Origin: an uncultured Pseudomonadota bacterium | Lineage (GTDB): Bacteria; Myxococcota_A; UBA796; GCA-2862545 | DNA length: 46,963 nt | Direction of reading: 5' to 3' | Assembly (NCBI GenBank): GCA_903861005.1 | Contig: CAIOSP010000170.1 | Coordinates: 1-46,963 of the forward strand | In this document: in pieces, positions 22,887-31,941 of the stretch | Layout of the letters: each line of letters starts with the position of its first letter | Position numbering within the stretch: the stretch's first letter is position 1 | Program-made: the position numbers and the translations under genes | The notes under the pieces: model-generated | The model's input: the letters and a program-made list of their open reading frames with translations, nothing else | Told to the model about the DNA's origin: nothing | Databases searched by the model: none

Positions 22887-23227
22887 TCAGCCTCCCCCCG
22901 CCAGACCCTGCGTCCGAGGACGATCTGGTGGAGGCGCTCTGCCACGCGGCAGACCCGAACGCGCTCATCGAGACCATCCGCGCCGCCACCGCCGCCAAGC
23001 GCATGCGGCTGGCCGCCCGCTTGGTCGTGCTCCTGGATCCGGACCAGGACGACGAGACGACCGCGCGCGCCCGCCGCGCGAGCGAGCTCATGCTCCTCGA
23101 CCGCCACGACACCGCCGACGCAGACCCTGAGGCCTGGCGCGCGTGGCGCCTGCGCACGCTGTCGCGCCAAGGCGGACCGTCCGGTGGCCGCGATCCATTC
23201 GGCTTCGGAACACGTCATCGGCGCTAA
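22883..23227 (+). CDS. Conserved-looking small protein coupled to PspA; function unknown
   Basis: 114 aa from GTG 22883, overlapping the pspA-like stop by 4 nt (GTGA). It is rich in Ala, Arg and acidic residues and mainly helical (NALIETIRAATAAKRMRLAA, DETTARARRASELMLLDR), with a polar Gly-rich tail. There is no signal peptide, membrane segment or recognised domain. Translational coupling argues for a role with PspA, such as a partner or regulator, but nothing in the sequence proves it. Confidence 0.6.
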   Translation: MISLPPPDPASEDDLVEALCHAADPNALIETIRAATAAKRMRLAARLVVLLDPDQDDETTARARRASELMLLDRHDTADADPEAWRAWRLRTLSRQGGPSGGRDPFGFGTRHRR

Positions 23228-23265
23228 GCGGCTCCGCTTGCGGTAGAACAGCGCGCACAGGATGG

Positions 23266-24282
23266 ATGCGAATGGCTCGTTGGACGATGATCGCGTGGAT
23301 CGGCCTGGCCGGCTGCAGCCCGTACCGCTTTGAGACGCTGGAGGACGCCTGCCCCGATTCGCTCGCGGGCGAGTCCCAGCTGGCGCCAGGTACGGCAGGC
23401 ATGCTCACCCGCTTTGCCTGCTACCGTCGCTTTGAGGGCCTGCAGATGCCCCGCATCACCGCCGGTGCTCAGGACGCGGCCGAGGCGCACGCCCACTACA
23501 TCGAAGTCAACGGCATCCTCGACCCTGAGAGCGCCTACTTCGCCCAGACCGTCAACGACGTGTTCATCGAGCAGCCGACGCTGCCCGGCTACACCGGCCG
23601 CGACGCCATCGAGCGGCTGATCCACTTTCAGGCCTTGGACCAGACCACGTCGTTCGGGCTGTGGGACGTGGTGCTTCCCCACGGCGGCGCGGGCGTAGCC
23701 GACGAGAACGTGTCCGACCCGTACACCCGCGACGTCATCTTCCAGCCACAGTGGTACGCCGTCGGCTACGCCGTCTTCAAGACGCCGGTCACCAAGTCCG
23801 CCTACTTCTCGGCGGTGTACGCCAACCCGGCCACCACGCACGTCAACCACCCGATCGTCTACCCGCGCGACGGCCAGACCGGCATCCCGGCCTCGTTCGC
23901 GACGTATGGCATCGCGGACGACCCCATGTCGGTCGTGCCGATCACCGGCTTCCCGATCACCGTGACCGTGGGCGCCTACGAGTCGAACGACTCAAACAAC
24001 CCGTTCGACATGCACCCCATCTCTGCGACGCTCACAGGCGAAGAGGGCGAGATCCAGCTGATCGTCGTGCCTCCGGGCTCGTACCCTTGGGGCCCCATGA
24101 TCGGCACCATCGCTTACGCGCCTTACGAGCAGCTCATCCCCGGCCATACCTACGAATTTGACGCCAGGATCCGCTGGAATGCGTTCCCCAACGGCAAGGA
24201 CGTGCACTGCACGTTCACCGTCGCGGACGACGCCACCACCGTCGACCTGACCCAGACCGCCAAGATGGGCCCGATCCGGTAG
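23266..24282 (+). CDS. Lipoprotein with a CAP-like domain and a C-terminal beta domain
   Basis: 338 aa from ATG 23266 (ATG 23272 is equally possible); CAGGATGG lies just upstream. The signal ends in a lipobox, GLAGC, so it is lipid-anchored. Residues ~50-200 resemble CAP/SCP-like domains: EAHAHYIEVNGILDPES, a GYTGRDAIERLIHF helix, and VGYAVFKTPVTKSAYFSAVY. Residues ~205-335 start with VYPRDGQTGIPASF, a boundary often seen before an Ig/Fn3-like domain in such lipoproteins, and hold several beta strands. CAP proteins bind lipids or act in the envelope; the role here is unknown. TAGAAC at 23244 is a possible -10. Confidence 0.7.
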   Translation: MRMARWTMIAWIGLAGCSPYRFETLEDACPDSLAGESQLAPGTAGMLTRFACYRRFEGLQMPRITAGAQDAAEAHAHYIEVNGILDPESAYFAQTVNDVFIEQPTLPGYTGRDAIERLIHFQALDQTTSFGLWDVVLPHGGAGVADENVSDPYTRDVIFQPQWYAVGYAVFKTPVTKSAYFSAVYANPATTHVNHPIVYPRDGQTGIPASFATYGIADDPMSVVPITGFPITVTVGAYESNDSNNPFDMHPISATLTGEEGEIQLIVVPPGSYPWGPMIGTIAYAPYEQLIPGHTYEFDARIRWNAFPNGKDVHCTFTVADDATTVDLTQTAKMGPIR

Positions 24283-24337
24283 CCATTCGCGTCGTGAATC
24301 GGGTAGGAACGGGCCCTCTGCGCGTGGACCGCCCCGA

Positions 24338-27259
24338 ATGAACGACCCTGGCCGCACCCGTCGCATCGCGACCTACACCACCCTGACCGCCGCCATCCTG
24401 GGATCGATCATCCTGCAGGCTGGCCCGTCCTTCGACCAGAAGGGCGGCAGCATTCACTTCTCCGAGTGGCGTCTGTGGAACTGGTACATCGAGGACGCCG
24501 CGATCAGCTTCGCCTACGCCCGCAACTGGGTGGAGGGCGCCGGTCTGGCCGCGTTCCGCGGCGGCGAGCGCATCGAAGGCTTCAGCAACCCCACGTGGGT
24601 CGGGCTGATGGCCATCTGGGAGCTGTTCGGCGTGGACGGCTTCACCAGCTCCAAGATCATGGCGCTGGTGCTGTCCTCGGTCACCATTGTGATGAGCTGG
24701 TTCATCGCGCGTGAGGTGATCGACGACGAGGACTCGTGGGCGCCGCTCATGGCCCCCGTCCTGCTCGCCTGCTTCCCGCAGTTCGCCTTCTGGAACGCGT
24801 CGGGCCTCGAGAACCCGCTCATCACCTTCCTGATGGCCGGCGCCTTCTGGCGCGCCATCGTCGAGGCCAAGCGGGGCGGCTACCCCTGGTCGGCGGCGTG
24901 GTTCACGCTGCTCGCCATGTCGCGCCCCGAGATGATCATGTACGCGGCGTGGGGCGGCTTCGCGTCGATGATCATGGCCTTCCGCAACGGGCAGGGCGTG
25001 AAGAGCACGGCGCAGTGGCTGTTCACGTTCTTCGTGCCGTTCAGCGTCTACCAGGCCGTGCGCTACGACTACTTCGCGTGGGCCTTCCCCAACACGTACT
25101 ACGCCAAGCTGGGCGACCAGGAGTTCAAGCCCTTCGCGTGGGAGTCGCGCGGCTGGAAGTACATCCGCGCCTGGGGCTGGGACACCGGCACCGGCTGGTT
25201 CACGCCGGTCATCCTGTCGGGCCTGATCGGCCTGCGCGGCCTGCGTCGCTGGGCCGTGCCGGTGGTCACGCTCGCGATGATCTTCCTGGTGATCTACCCG
25301 TCGAGCGAGATGACCTCGAAGATCGAGTGGTGGCCGAAGGATCTCCCTGCCCCGGATTGGTGGAAGGAGGCCCGCGTATGGGCCCTGCTCGGCACGGCGC
25401 TCGCCGCCATGGTCGCCGCCTTCCCGGACCGCCGCGCGTTTGGTCGCGTCCTGGCCTGGGGCAGCATCCTGATCACGTTCTTCTTCTGCGTCCGCGCGAA
25501 CGGCGACTGGATGAAGGGCTACCGCTGGATGAACTTTGTCTCCATCCCCGGCGTGCTGCTGCTCACCTGCGGCATCGAGGAGCTGGCGGCGCTCTTCCAG
25601 CGCACCTTCGGTCGGACGCGCGCGCCCGGCTGGTCCACCCCCGGCTGGGTCACGGCCACCGTGCTGACCCTCGGCGTGATGCCCGGCTGGTTTATCCACT
25701 CCGCGTGGTTCATCGGCAAGCGCGAGACCGGCCCTTACAGCGTCGAGAAGCGCGTCGACTACACCGAGTTCCTGATGACCAGGACCTGGGAGGTCGACAA
25801 GCTGGTGAAGAACTTCGACGTCGACATGGGCGCCCACCTGTGGTGGTCCAAGCACGAGATGGTCGACATGGCCGGCCTGGTCGACGTCTCGATCGCGCAC
25901 CACGACTACAAGCAGCGCGACTTCGTCGAAGAGTACATGTACAAGGAGCAGAAGGCGGAGATCGCGCACGTGCATGGCGGCTGGGCCAACACGTCGAAGA
26001 TCCCGACCTACCCCGAGTGGAAGCGCGACTACATCGGCATGCCCGCGTTCCCGATGAGCGCGCGCGTGGCGCACGTCGGCAACTTCATGCGCCGCGACGT
26101 GTTCATGTCGCCCACCTTTGCCGGCGCCCACGGCCGCGAGGTCGCGTTCGACCGCGGGATCGTCCTGTCGGGCTTTGACGTGCCCAGCCCCGAGATCAGC
26201 CCCGGCAAGGCCCTCTACATCGAGGTCAGCGCGTCGTACCGCGCCCTCGACGCCAAGGAGAACTTCCGCTTCCTGATGTTCCTGGCCGACCACGAGGGCC
26301 ACCTGCAGACCGTCGACATCCCCGTCGGCTACGACTGGCTCCCACCCACCGAGTGGCGCATGGGCGAGGTCTGGACCGGCAAGTTCGCGTTCGCGATCGA
26401 CAAGGCGCTGACCCCTGGCGACTACGATCTCGGCTTTGTGGCGATCGGCGCAGACGGCGCCGTGGTGCCGCTCGCCACGGCGCCCGCCGTGAAGGGCAGG
26501 CCGGGCGCGCGCCTGCCGCTGCCCGACGGCGTCACCGTCGGCGGCGACCCGGACGTCGCGCCCCGCTTCGCCCGCGGCGAGGTCGTGTTCCCGTCCGTCG
26601 TGAAGATCGGGGCGCCTGAGACCGGCGAGAAGGCCGCTCGCGCCGACGTCGACCGCGCCGCCGACAGCGCCCGCGCCGACCAGTGCGACGAGGCAGCCGC
26701 GTCGTGGCGCCTGGCACGCGCCCACATCCCCAACGCCACCAAGTGGCTCACCGACAAGCGCGCGCTGTTCGCGGTGCTTGAGGCCGAGTGCTACGCCCGC
26801 GCCGCGCTCGTCGCGGCCGAGAAGGACCCGGCCGACGCCGTGCCGCTGCTTGAGGCCGCACGTGTCTGGACCTGGAAGAACAACGCGCTGTTCGCCGCGC
26901 AGGCCGCGGTCGGCCAGCAGCTCTACGACCGCGGGATGAAGGCGCGCGAAGCGCAGGACTGGGAGAAGGCCTACCTCGCGTTCGACGGCGCCGTGCGCGC
27001 CAACCCGTCGCTGTCCTGGGCTCGCCGCTACGCCGAGGAGGCACGCGACCTGCGCCTGGGTCTCACCGGCCCTGAGTCCGCCGCGCCGGCGCCCGCCGCC
27101 ACGCCCAAGCCGCCGCGTCCGCCGCGCCCCGCCAACCCGGGCGTGAAGCCGCCCGAGGGCGCCGCTGAGGACCCGGTCTCGCCCGAAGGCGCGCCGAACA
27201 ACCCCAAGGCCGAGGCGCCCGCCCCCGAGGCGCCTGCCCCGGAAGGCGCGGAGCCCTGA
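24338..27259 (+). CDS. GT-C-like membrane protein with a large soluble C-terminal region
   Basis: 973 aa from ATG 24338. Residues ~40-75 match the first loop of GT-C glycosyltransferases: EDAAISFAYARNWVEGAGLA, then GGERIEGFSNPTWVGLMA; the acidic ED pair is the expected catalytic/metal site for polyprenyl-phosphate sugar donors. About ten membrane segments follow to residue ~470. Residues ~480-800 are soluble, with mixed strands. Residues ~760-905 are Ala-rich helices resembling TPR-like pairs (CDEAAASWRLARAHIP; EKAYLAFDGAVRANPSLSW). The last ~55 residues are a Pro/Ala/Glu-rich tail. Transfer of a sugar to an envelope glycan or protein is inferred. The thioredoxin/cytochrome gene begins one base after the stop. 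No good ribosome binding site is seen. Confidence 0.7.
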   Translation: MNDPGRTRRIATYTTLTAAILGSIILQAGPSFDQKGGSIHFSEWRLWNWYIEDAAISFAYARNWVEGAGLAAFRGGERIEGFSNPTWVGLMAIWELFGVDGFTSSKIMALVLSSVTIVMSWFIAREVIDDEDSWAPLMAPVLLACFPQFAFWNASGLENPLITFLMAGAFWRAIVEAKRGGYPWSAAWFTLLAMSRPEMIMYAAWGGFASMIMAFRNGQGVKSTAQWLFTFFVPFSVYQAVRYDYFAWAFPNTYYAKLGDQEFKPFAWESRGWKYIRAWGWDTGTGWFTPVILSGLIGLRGLRRWAVPVVTLAMIFLVIYPSSEMTSKIEWWPKDLPAPDWWKEARVWALLGTALAAMVAAFPDRRAFGRVLAWGSILITFFFCVRANGDWMKGYRWMNFVSIPGVLLLTCGIEELAALFQRTFGRTRAPGWSTPGWVTATVLTLGVMPGWFIHSAWFIGKRETGPYSVEKRVDYTEFLMTRTWEVDKLVKNFDVDMGAHLWWSKHEMVDMAGLVDVSIAHHDYKQRDFVEEYMYKEQKAEIAHVHGGWANTSKIPTYPEWKRDYIGMPAFPMSARVAHVGNFMRRDVFMSPTFAGAHGREVAFDRGIVLSGFDVPSPEISPGKALYIEVSASYRALDAKENFRFLMFLADHEGHLQTVDIPVGYDWLPPTEWRMGEVWTGKFAFAIDKALTPGDYDLGFVAIGADGAVVPLATAPAVKGRPGARLPLPDGVTVGGDPDVAPRFARGEVVFPSVVKIGAPETGEKAARADVDRAADSARADQCDEAAASWRLARAHIPNATKWLTDKRALFAVLEAECYARAALVAAEKDPADAVPLLEAARVWTWKNNALFAAQAAVGQQLYDRGMKAREAQDWEKAYLAFDGAVRANPSLSWARRYAEEARDLRLGLTGPESAAPAPAATPKPPRPPRPANPGVKPPEGAAEDPVSPEGAPNNPKAEAPAPEAPAPEGAEP

Positions 27260-27260
27260 C

Positions 27261-28673
27261 GTGAACACCCGCCGCGTCGCCGCACTGCTGCTCGTGCTCA
27301 CCGTGGCCTCCGCCGCGGTGGCCGCCGGTCTGGACGCGCGCGGTTGGCACACCGGCACGCCCGCCGCGAACGCGGTGCGGGTGCTGGGCCCAGTCGGCAC
27401 CGAGCCGATCGACGTGCCCTTCCCGGCCGACTTCATGGCCCGGCTCAAGCGCACCACGTTCGTGATCTACTTCTCGCCGACCTGCCCGCACTGCCAGCAC
27501 GTGGCGCCTGAGATCGCCCAGCTCGCCGCCCGCATCGGCGACCGGGTGGACGTGATCGGCGTGGCCCCCGGCGGCACCCCGCCCGACCAGATCCGCGCCT
27601 TCCGCAAGGTGTACGGCTGGACCTTCCCGGTGGTGGCCGACGCCGACCACAAGATCGTCTCGGCGATCGGCGCGCAGGGCACGCCGTCCGCGCTGCTCGT
27701 CACGCCGCTCAACGGCGCCGCCCGCCTGGTTGACCTGTGGTACCCCTACGCGCTCGGCTCCGGCACCCTGGTCGAGATGCGCGTCAGCGAGAACCCCTGG
27801 GCGCCGTTCGGGCCGGGCGAGTACCACGGCATCAAGACCTGCGGCGCCTGCCACGCGGCCGAGGCCGAGTCCTGGGCGCTCACCCACCACTCCATCGCGT
27901 GGCGCACGCTCGTCGACGACGGCAAGGACAAGGACCCGGCCTGCACCGGCTGCCACGTCACCGGCGCGGGCCAGCCCATGGGCTGGGACGGCACCGCCGC
28001 CACCGACCGCCTGACCGACGTGCAGTGTGAGGCGTGCCACGGGCCCGGTGGTCCGCACGACGGCGTGGTCACGGACCCCAAGACGCAGTGCGTGAACTGC
28101 CACGACGCCAAGCACAGCATCCACTTCTCCTACGAGAAGGGCCTGCCGCTGATCGACCACTACGCGGCGAGCGAGCTCGACGACGTCGGGTTTGACGCCG
28201 CGCGCCGCAAGCTGGTGTCGGGCGAGGCGCCGCGCGCGCTGCTTGCGTTTGGTGACGGCGCCTACGTCGGCGCCGCCGCCTGCCTGACCTGCCACGCCGA
28301 GGAGCACGCCCAGTGGGCCACGTCCGGGCACGGGCGCGCCATGGCCCCGCTCGCGGGCAAGCCGTCCGCGGAGGATGCGTCCTGCGTGCGCTGCCACGCC
28401 ACCCGCACCCAGGGCGGGCCGCCGTCGACCCACGTCTTCGACTACCGCGTGGACGAGGGCGTCGGCTGCGAGTCCTGCCACGGCCCCGGCGGCGCGCACG
28501 TGGCGGCCGGCGGCGGGAAGGACAACATCGTCGGCCTCGGCGAGTCTTGCCCCGTGTGTGTCATCGAGGCGGTGTGCACCAGCTGTCACACCAAGGACTG
28601 GAGCCCCGAGTGGGACGTGGACGTCGACCTGCCCAAGGTCGCCCACCGCCCGGTCACCGGCGCACACCCCTGA
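27261..28673 (+). CDS. Exported thioredoxin-fold / octahaem cytochrome c fusion
   Basis: 470 aa from GTG 27261. A signal peptide (residues 1-22) is followed by a TlpA/AhpC-like thioredoxin domain (~45-165) with active site CPHC (75-78) and GTPSALLV (cis-Pro loop). Residues ~190-445 bear eight CxxCH haem sites: CGACH 194, CTGCH 228, CEACH 256, CVNCH 277, CLTCH 341, CVRCH 375, CESCH 403 and CTSCH 439. They form two similar tetrahaem halves, each with a CE(A/S)CHGPGG site third, in the style of cytochrome c554-type proteins. An extra CPVC (430-433), not followed by His, could be a disulphide. The protein would act outside the inner membrane, perhaps moving electrons between a thiol partner and a haem chain (inferred). 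It is co-transcribed with the GT-C-like gene. Confidence 0.9.
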   Translation: MNTRRVAALLLVLTVASAAVAAGLDARGWHTGTPAANAVRVLGPVGTEPIDVPFPADFMARLKRTTFVIYFSPTCPHCQHVAPEIAQLAARIGDRVDVIGVAPGGTPPDQIRAFRKVYGWTFPVVADADHKIVSAIGAQGTPSALLVTPLNGAARLVDLWYPYALGSGTLVEMRVSENPWAPFGPGEYHGIKTCGACHAAEAESWALTHHSIAWRTLVDDGKDKDPACTGCHVTGAGQPMGWDGTAATDRLTDVQCEACHGPGGPHDGVVTDPKTQCVNCHDAKHSIHFSYEKGLPLIDHYAASELDDVGFDAARRKLVSGEAPRALLAFGDGAYVGAAACLTCHAEEHAQWATSGHGRAMAPLAGKPSAEDASCVRCHATRTQGGPPSTHVFDYRVDEGVGCESCHGPGGAHVAAGGGKDNIVGLGESCPVCVIEAVCTSCHTKDWSPEWDVDVDLPKVAHRPVTGAHP

Positions 28674-29060
28674 TTCTCGGGCGACGCGTCCCGATTTCCA
28701 GACGCGCCCCCAGTTCATCCCCAAAGTTATCCCCAGGCCAGCGAGGCCTCGAACAGCCTCGATCACACACCGAAAACAACGCTGGCACAGTAACAATCTG
28801 GACTTTAGGCTGTCTTTCCGACCTGAGGGATCGAGGTTCCAACGTGTTGCTGTCCACAGCGACGTCGCCGACGCGCACAGCGAACGAAACTCCCGGCTTT
28901 CCAACGTCGCCTGCACCCACACCACTCTCGACGGATTGGTCGATCGCCTAGGTCCAAGGCCGATGGTCCAACGTGATACGCAAGCGTCACTTCCCCGCCG
29001 CACGACGCGTCAGTTGCGGCCCGGGCCCGGGTGGGGGAAAGGGAGCGGCCGGGAGATCGC
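28674..29060. other. 387-bp intergenic region with short repeats, no supported gene
   Basis: This is the longest gap in the window and is visibly less GC-rich than its flanks. It contains a tandem pair, AGTTCATCCCCA (28712-28723) and AAGTTATCCCCA (28724-28735), whose second copy includes TTATCCCCA, one base from the DnaA box TTATCCACA. It also has three copies of TCCAACGT (28838, 28900 and 28967) and CTGTCCACAG near 28850. Open frames crossing it lack start signals and family resemblance. The GGGAGAT ribosome binding site of the NAD+ synthetase lies at its right end. Promoters for the rightward NAD+ synthetase block are expected here. Confidence 0.6.
28837..28974 (+). repeat. Three spaced copies of TCCAACGT
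   Basis: TTCCAACGT at 28837-28845, TTCCAACGT at 28899-28907 and TCCAACGT at 28967-28974 are in direct orientation, 62 and 68 bp apart. This near-regular spacing (about six helical turns) in non-coding DNA suggests protein-binding sites on one face of the helix ahead of the NAD+ synthetase gene. No known regulator is recognised. Confidence 0.45.
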
Positions 29061-31115
29061 ATGGTCCGTGTCCCTGACGCCGTACACGTCGCCGTCGCCA
29101 CGCTGAACCAGACGGTGGGCGACTGGTCGGGCAACCGCGACCGCATCATCGACGCGATCGATCAAGCCCGCGCGCGCGGCGCCACCCTGCTCGGCCTGCC
29201 TGAGATGTGCCTGTCTGGCTACTCGCTGGGCGATCGGGTGTGGATGCGCGGCACGCTCGAGCGGTCGTGGTCGGCCCTGGTCGATCTGCTGCCGCACACG
29301 CGCGGCATGGTGGTGGTCGTCGGCCTCCCCATCTCGCACGGCGGCGCGCTCTACGACGCGGCCGTGGTGCTGGCGGACGGCGTCGCGGTGGGCGTGGTCC
29401 CCAAGGAGAACCTGGCCACCGGCGACGTGGAGTACGAGAACCGCTGGTACTCCGGATGGTCGCGCGGACGCCTCGACACCTTCGTCGCGCCCGACGGCAC
29501 CACGCTCCCCATGGGCAGCTTGGTGTTCGAGGCGGACGGCCTCGGCCGGTTCGCCGTCGAGGTCTGCGAGGACGGCTGGAAGGGCGTACGCCCCGGCAGC
29601 GTCGCCGCGCTCGCGGGGGCGCGCTTGGTGGTGAACGCGTCCGCGTCGTGGTTCGTGCTCGGCAAGCACGCGGTCCGTCGACGCCTGGTGGAGTCGGTCA
29701 GTCGCGAGGACCGCTGCGCGTACCTGTTCACGTCGCTCGCCGGGTGCGACGCGACGCGCCTGATCTTCGACGGCAGCGCGCTGATCGCCGCGGACGGCCG
29801 CCTGCTCGCCGAAGGGCGCCGCTTCCCGTTCGACACCGACGTCGTCGTCACCGACCAGGTGATCGACATGGCCGCCATCCAGCGCGGCCGCCTGACCGAG
29901 GGCTCCTGGCGCGCGCAGGAGGAGGCCTTCGCCCGCGGCGACTACGGCGAGCCGCCCACCGTCGTGCCCATCTCCGGCGACTACCGCTCCGACGATCGCC
30001 CCGCGCCCGACGCGCCCTACTGGTTCACCCCCGCCGCCACGCCGATCGACCCAAGCCTCACCTGGGTGATCGACCGTGGCCTGATCGACGGCCCGCTCAC
30101 GGGCGAAGATCTGGCGCACCTGGAGCTTGAGCTCGCGCTGTGCACGGGCCTGCGCGACTACCTCCGCAAGACGCGCATCCCCGGCGTCACCATCGCCATG
30201 TCCGGCGGCCGCGACTCCGCGATGTGCGCGCTGCTCGTCGCGCGCATGGTCCGCTACGCGCTCCCCGGCGCCACCGAGGAGCAGGTCCGTCAGAAGATCC
30301 ACGACACGCTGATGACCGCGTACCTGTCGACCGCACACTCCGGCGACACCACCCGCCACGCCGCGCGCGCCTTCTCCGAGGAGCTGGGCGCCGAGCACGT
30401 CGAGTGCGCCATGCAGGACACGGTCGACCTGCACCGCAAGCTCGCCGGCGAGATGATCGGCGCGCCGCTCTCCTGGGACGTCCCCGCGCACGACATCACC
30501 CTGCAGAACGTGCAGGCACGCCTGCGCGGCAGCCTGATCTGGATGCTCGCCAACCTGCGCGGGCGCCTGCTGCTCACCACGTCCAACAAGTCCGAGGCGG
30601 CGGTCGGCTACACCACCATGGACGGCGACACGTCGGGCGGACTCGCGCCGATCGCCGACGTGCCCAAGTCGCTGATCATCACCTGGCTCGCCTGGGCCGC
30701 GCGCACCCACAAGCTCACCGCGCTGGCCGAGGTCCTCTCCACCCCGCCCACCGCCGAGCTGCGCCCGTCCGCCGACGCACAGACCGACGAGGGCGACCTG
30801 ATGCCCTTCGCCATCCTCGACCGGCTGATGTACCACTTCGCGTATCTGGGCGAAGATCCGGTCGACATCTTCAAGAGCCTCTGGCCCGAGCTGTCGCCCC
30901 GCTACGACGGCGACCCGCGCGCGTTCGCCGCGCACATCACCAAGTTCGTGAAGATGTTCTGCGGCGCCCAGTGGAAGCGCGAGCGCTTCGCGATCTCCTT
31001 CCGCGTCACCGCGTTCGACCTCGACCCCAAGACGGGGTTCCGCTTCCCCGCCGTCCAGGCCCCGTTCACCGAGGAGCTGGCCGACCTGGCCCGGCACGTC
31101 GCCACCCTGAGCTGA
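29061..31115 (+). CDS. nadE: Glutamine-dependent NAD+ synthetase
   Basis: 684 aa from ATG 29061 with GGGAGAT upstream; an earlier in-frame start at 29031 is less likely. The N-terminal nitrilase-type glutaminase (~1-300) has its Glu-Lys-Cys triad: E48 in GLPEMCLSGY, K115 in VVPKENLATG and C169 in VEVCEDGW. The C-terminal synthetase (~340-684) has the PP-loop SGGRDSA (381-387), TTSNKSEAAVGYTTMDGDTS and GGLAPIADVPKS. It amidates nicotinic acid adenine dinucleotide to NAD+ using ATP and glutamine-derived ammonia channelled between the domains. The length fits the ~680-aa family. R in SGGRDS replaces the more usual I/V/L residue. Confidence 0.95.
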   Translation: MVRVPDAVHVAVATLNQTVGDWSGNRDRIIDAIDQARARGATLLGLPEMCLSGYSLGDRVWMRGTLERSWSALVDLLPHTRGMVVVVGLPISHGGALYDAAVVLADGVAVGVVPKENLATGDVEYENRWYSGWSRGRLDTFVAPDGTTLPMGSLVFEADGLGRFAVEVCEDGWKGVRPGSVAALAGARLVVNASASWFVLGKHAVRRRLVESVSREDRCAYLFTSLAGCDATRLIFDGSALIAADGRLLAEGRRFPFDTDVVVTDQVIDMAAIQRGRLTEGSWRAQEEAFARGDYGEPPTVVPISGDYRSDDRPAPDAPYWFTPAATPIDPSLTWVIDRGLIDGPLTGEDLAHLELELALCTGLRDYLRKTRIPGVTIAMSGGRDSAMCALLVARMVRYALPGATEEQVRQKIHDTLMTAYLSTAHSGDTTRHAARAFSEELGAEHVECAMQDTVDLHRKLAGEMIGAPLSWDVPAHDITLQNVQARLRGSLIWMLANLRGRLLLTTSNKSEAAVGYTTMDGDTSGGLAPIADVPKSLIITWLAWAARTHKLTALAEVLSTPPTAELRPSADAQTDEGDLMPFAILDRLMYHFAYLGEDPVDIFKSLWPELSPRYDGDPRAFAAHITKFVKMFCGAQWKRERFAISFRVTAFDLDPKTGFRFPAVQAPFTEELADLARHVATLS

Positions 31116-31210
31116 CGGACCGCCGACGATCGAGCGTCGGAAGCGGACACCGCCGCACGCGCGAACGCCGACTTCACACGGCACCGCCGCTGCCCGACGC
31201 CTGGGCAGAG

Positions 31211-31870
31211 GTGCCCTTGTCCCCATCCATCCCCGTCCCTACGCCCGCCGGCGACATCGAGCTGCTCGCCGCCCTGCTCGGCCTCCCGCTCACCGCCGCC
31301 GCCACCCTGCTCGACCGCGTCGGCGGCGTCACCGCCCTGCTCCGCGCCCACCCCGCCGACCTGGCCCGCCTGCCCGGGGTGGGCGCCAAGCGCGCCGTGC
31401 GACTCACCGCAGCCGCCCAGCTCGGTCGACGCCTAGCCGACCCGCCCGAGGACACCCGCGCGCCCGTGCTCGACGCGCGCGGCGCCCACGCCCACCTGGC
31501 GCCCGCCCTGCACGGCCTGCCCGACGAGGAGCTGCACGCGCTCTACCTGGACCGCCGCAACCGCCCGCTGGAGCGCCGCCGCCTGACCGTGGGCAGCGAC
31601 CGCTTCACCGTCGTCGACCCGCGCCAGATCTTCCGCCCCGCCGTCTCGCTCGGCGCCGCCGCGGTCGTGCTCGCCCACAACCACCCGTCCGGCGACCCCA
31701 CGCCCAGCCCGCAGGATCGCGAGGTCACGCGTCGCGTCGCCGCCGCCGGGCGCGTGCTCGGCGTCACGCTGCTCGACCACCTGGTGATGGGCCACGGCGG
31801 CTGGGTGTCGATGCGCGAGACCGGCGATTTGGACACGTCCGAGCCGCTCGCCGCCAACTGGACGGCGTGA
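31211..31870 (+). CDS. radC: RadC family JAB/MPN metalloprotease-like protein
   Basis: 219 aa from GTG 31211; TTG 31217 is also possible because AGAGG lies at a good distance from it. The N-terminal ~75 residues contain a helix-hairpin-helix (LARLPGVGAKRAVRL). The C-terminal part is the RadC JAMM domain: HNHPSGDPTPSPQD (156-169) with the zinc-binding His, His and Asp, preceded by IFRPAVSLGAAAVVLAHN. Despite its historical name, RadC is not an established recombination repair protein; its biochemical role is unsettled. It lies in the NAD+ synthetase to Lgt cluster, and its stop overlaps the longer reading of the next frame. Confidence 0.9.
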   Translation: MPLSPSIPVPTPAGDIELLAALLGLPLTAAATLLDRVGGVTALLRAHPADLARLPGVGAKRAVRLTAAAQLGRRLADPPEDTRAPVLDARGAHAHLAPALHGLPDEELHALYLDRRNRPLERRRLTVGSDRFTVVDPRQIFRPAVSLGAAAVVLAHNHPSGDPTPSPQDREVTRRVAAAGRVLGVTLLDHLVMGHGGWVSMRETGDLDTSEPLAANWTA

Positions 31871-31941
31871 CGATCGCTTCGCACGCGGATGAGCCCGTTT
31901 GGTGCTACGTTGCGGCCTCTCCTCGCCGTCCGGAGGACGTC

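Noticed and set aside
24215-27457. Very long minus-strand open frame opposite the GT-C-like gene, and similar long frames (e.g. 2092-5034, 7765-9924, 29010-31226)
   Set aside because: They mirror real genes on the other strand in GC-rich DNA, have low-complexity Arg/Ala/Gly/His-rich translations, and show no family motifs or start signals.
28712-28735. Chromosomal replication origin
   Set aside because: Only near-matches to the DnaA box are present, and dnaA, dnaN, parA or gidA are not nearby; kept only as a weak observation.
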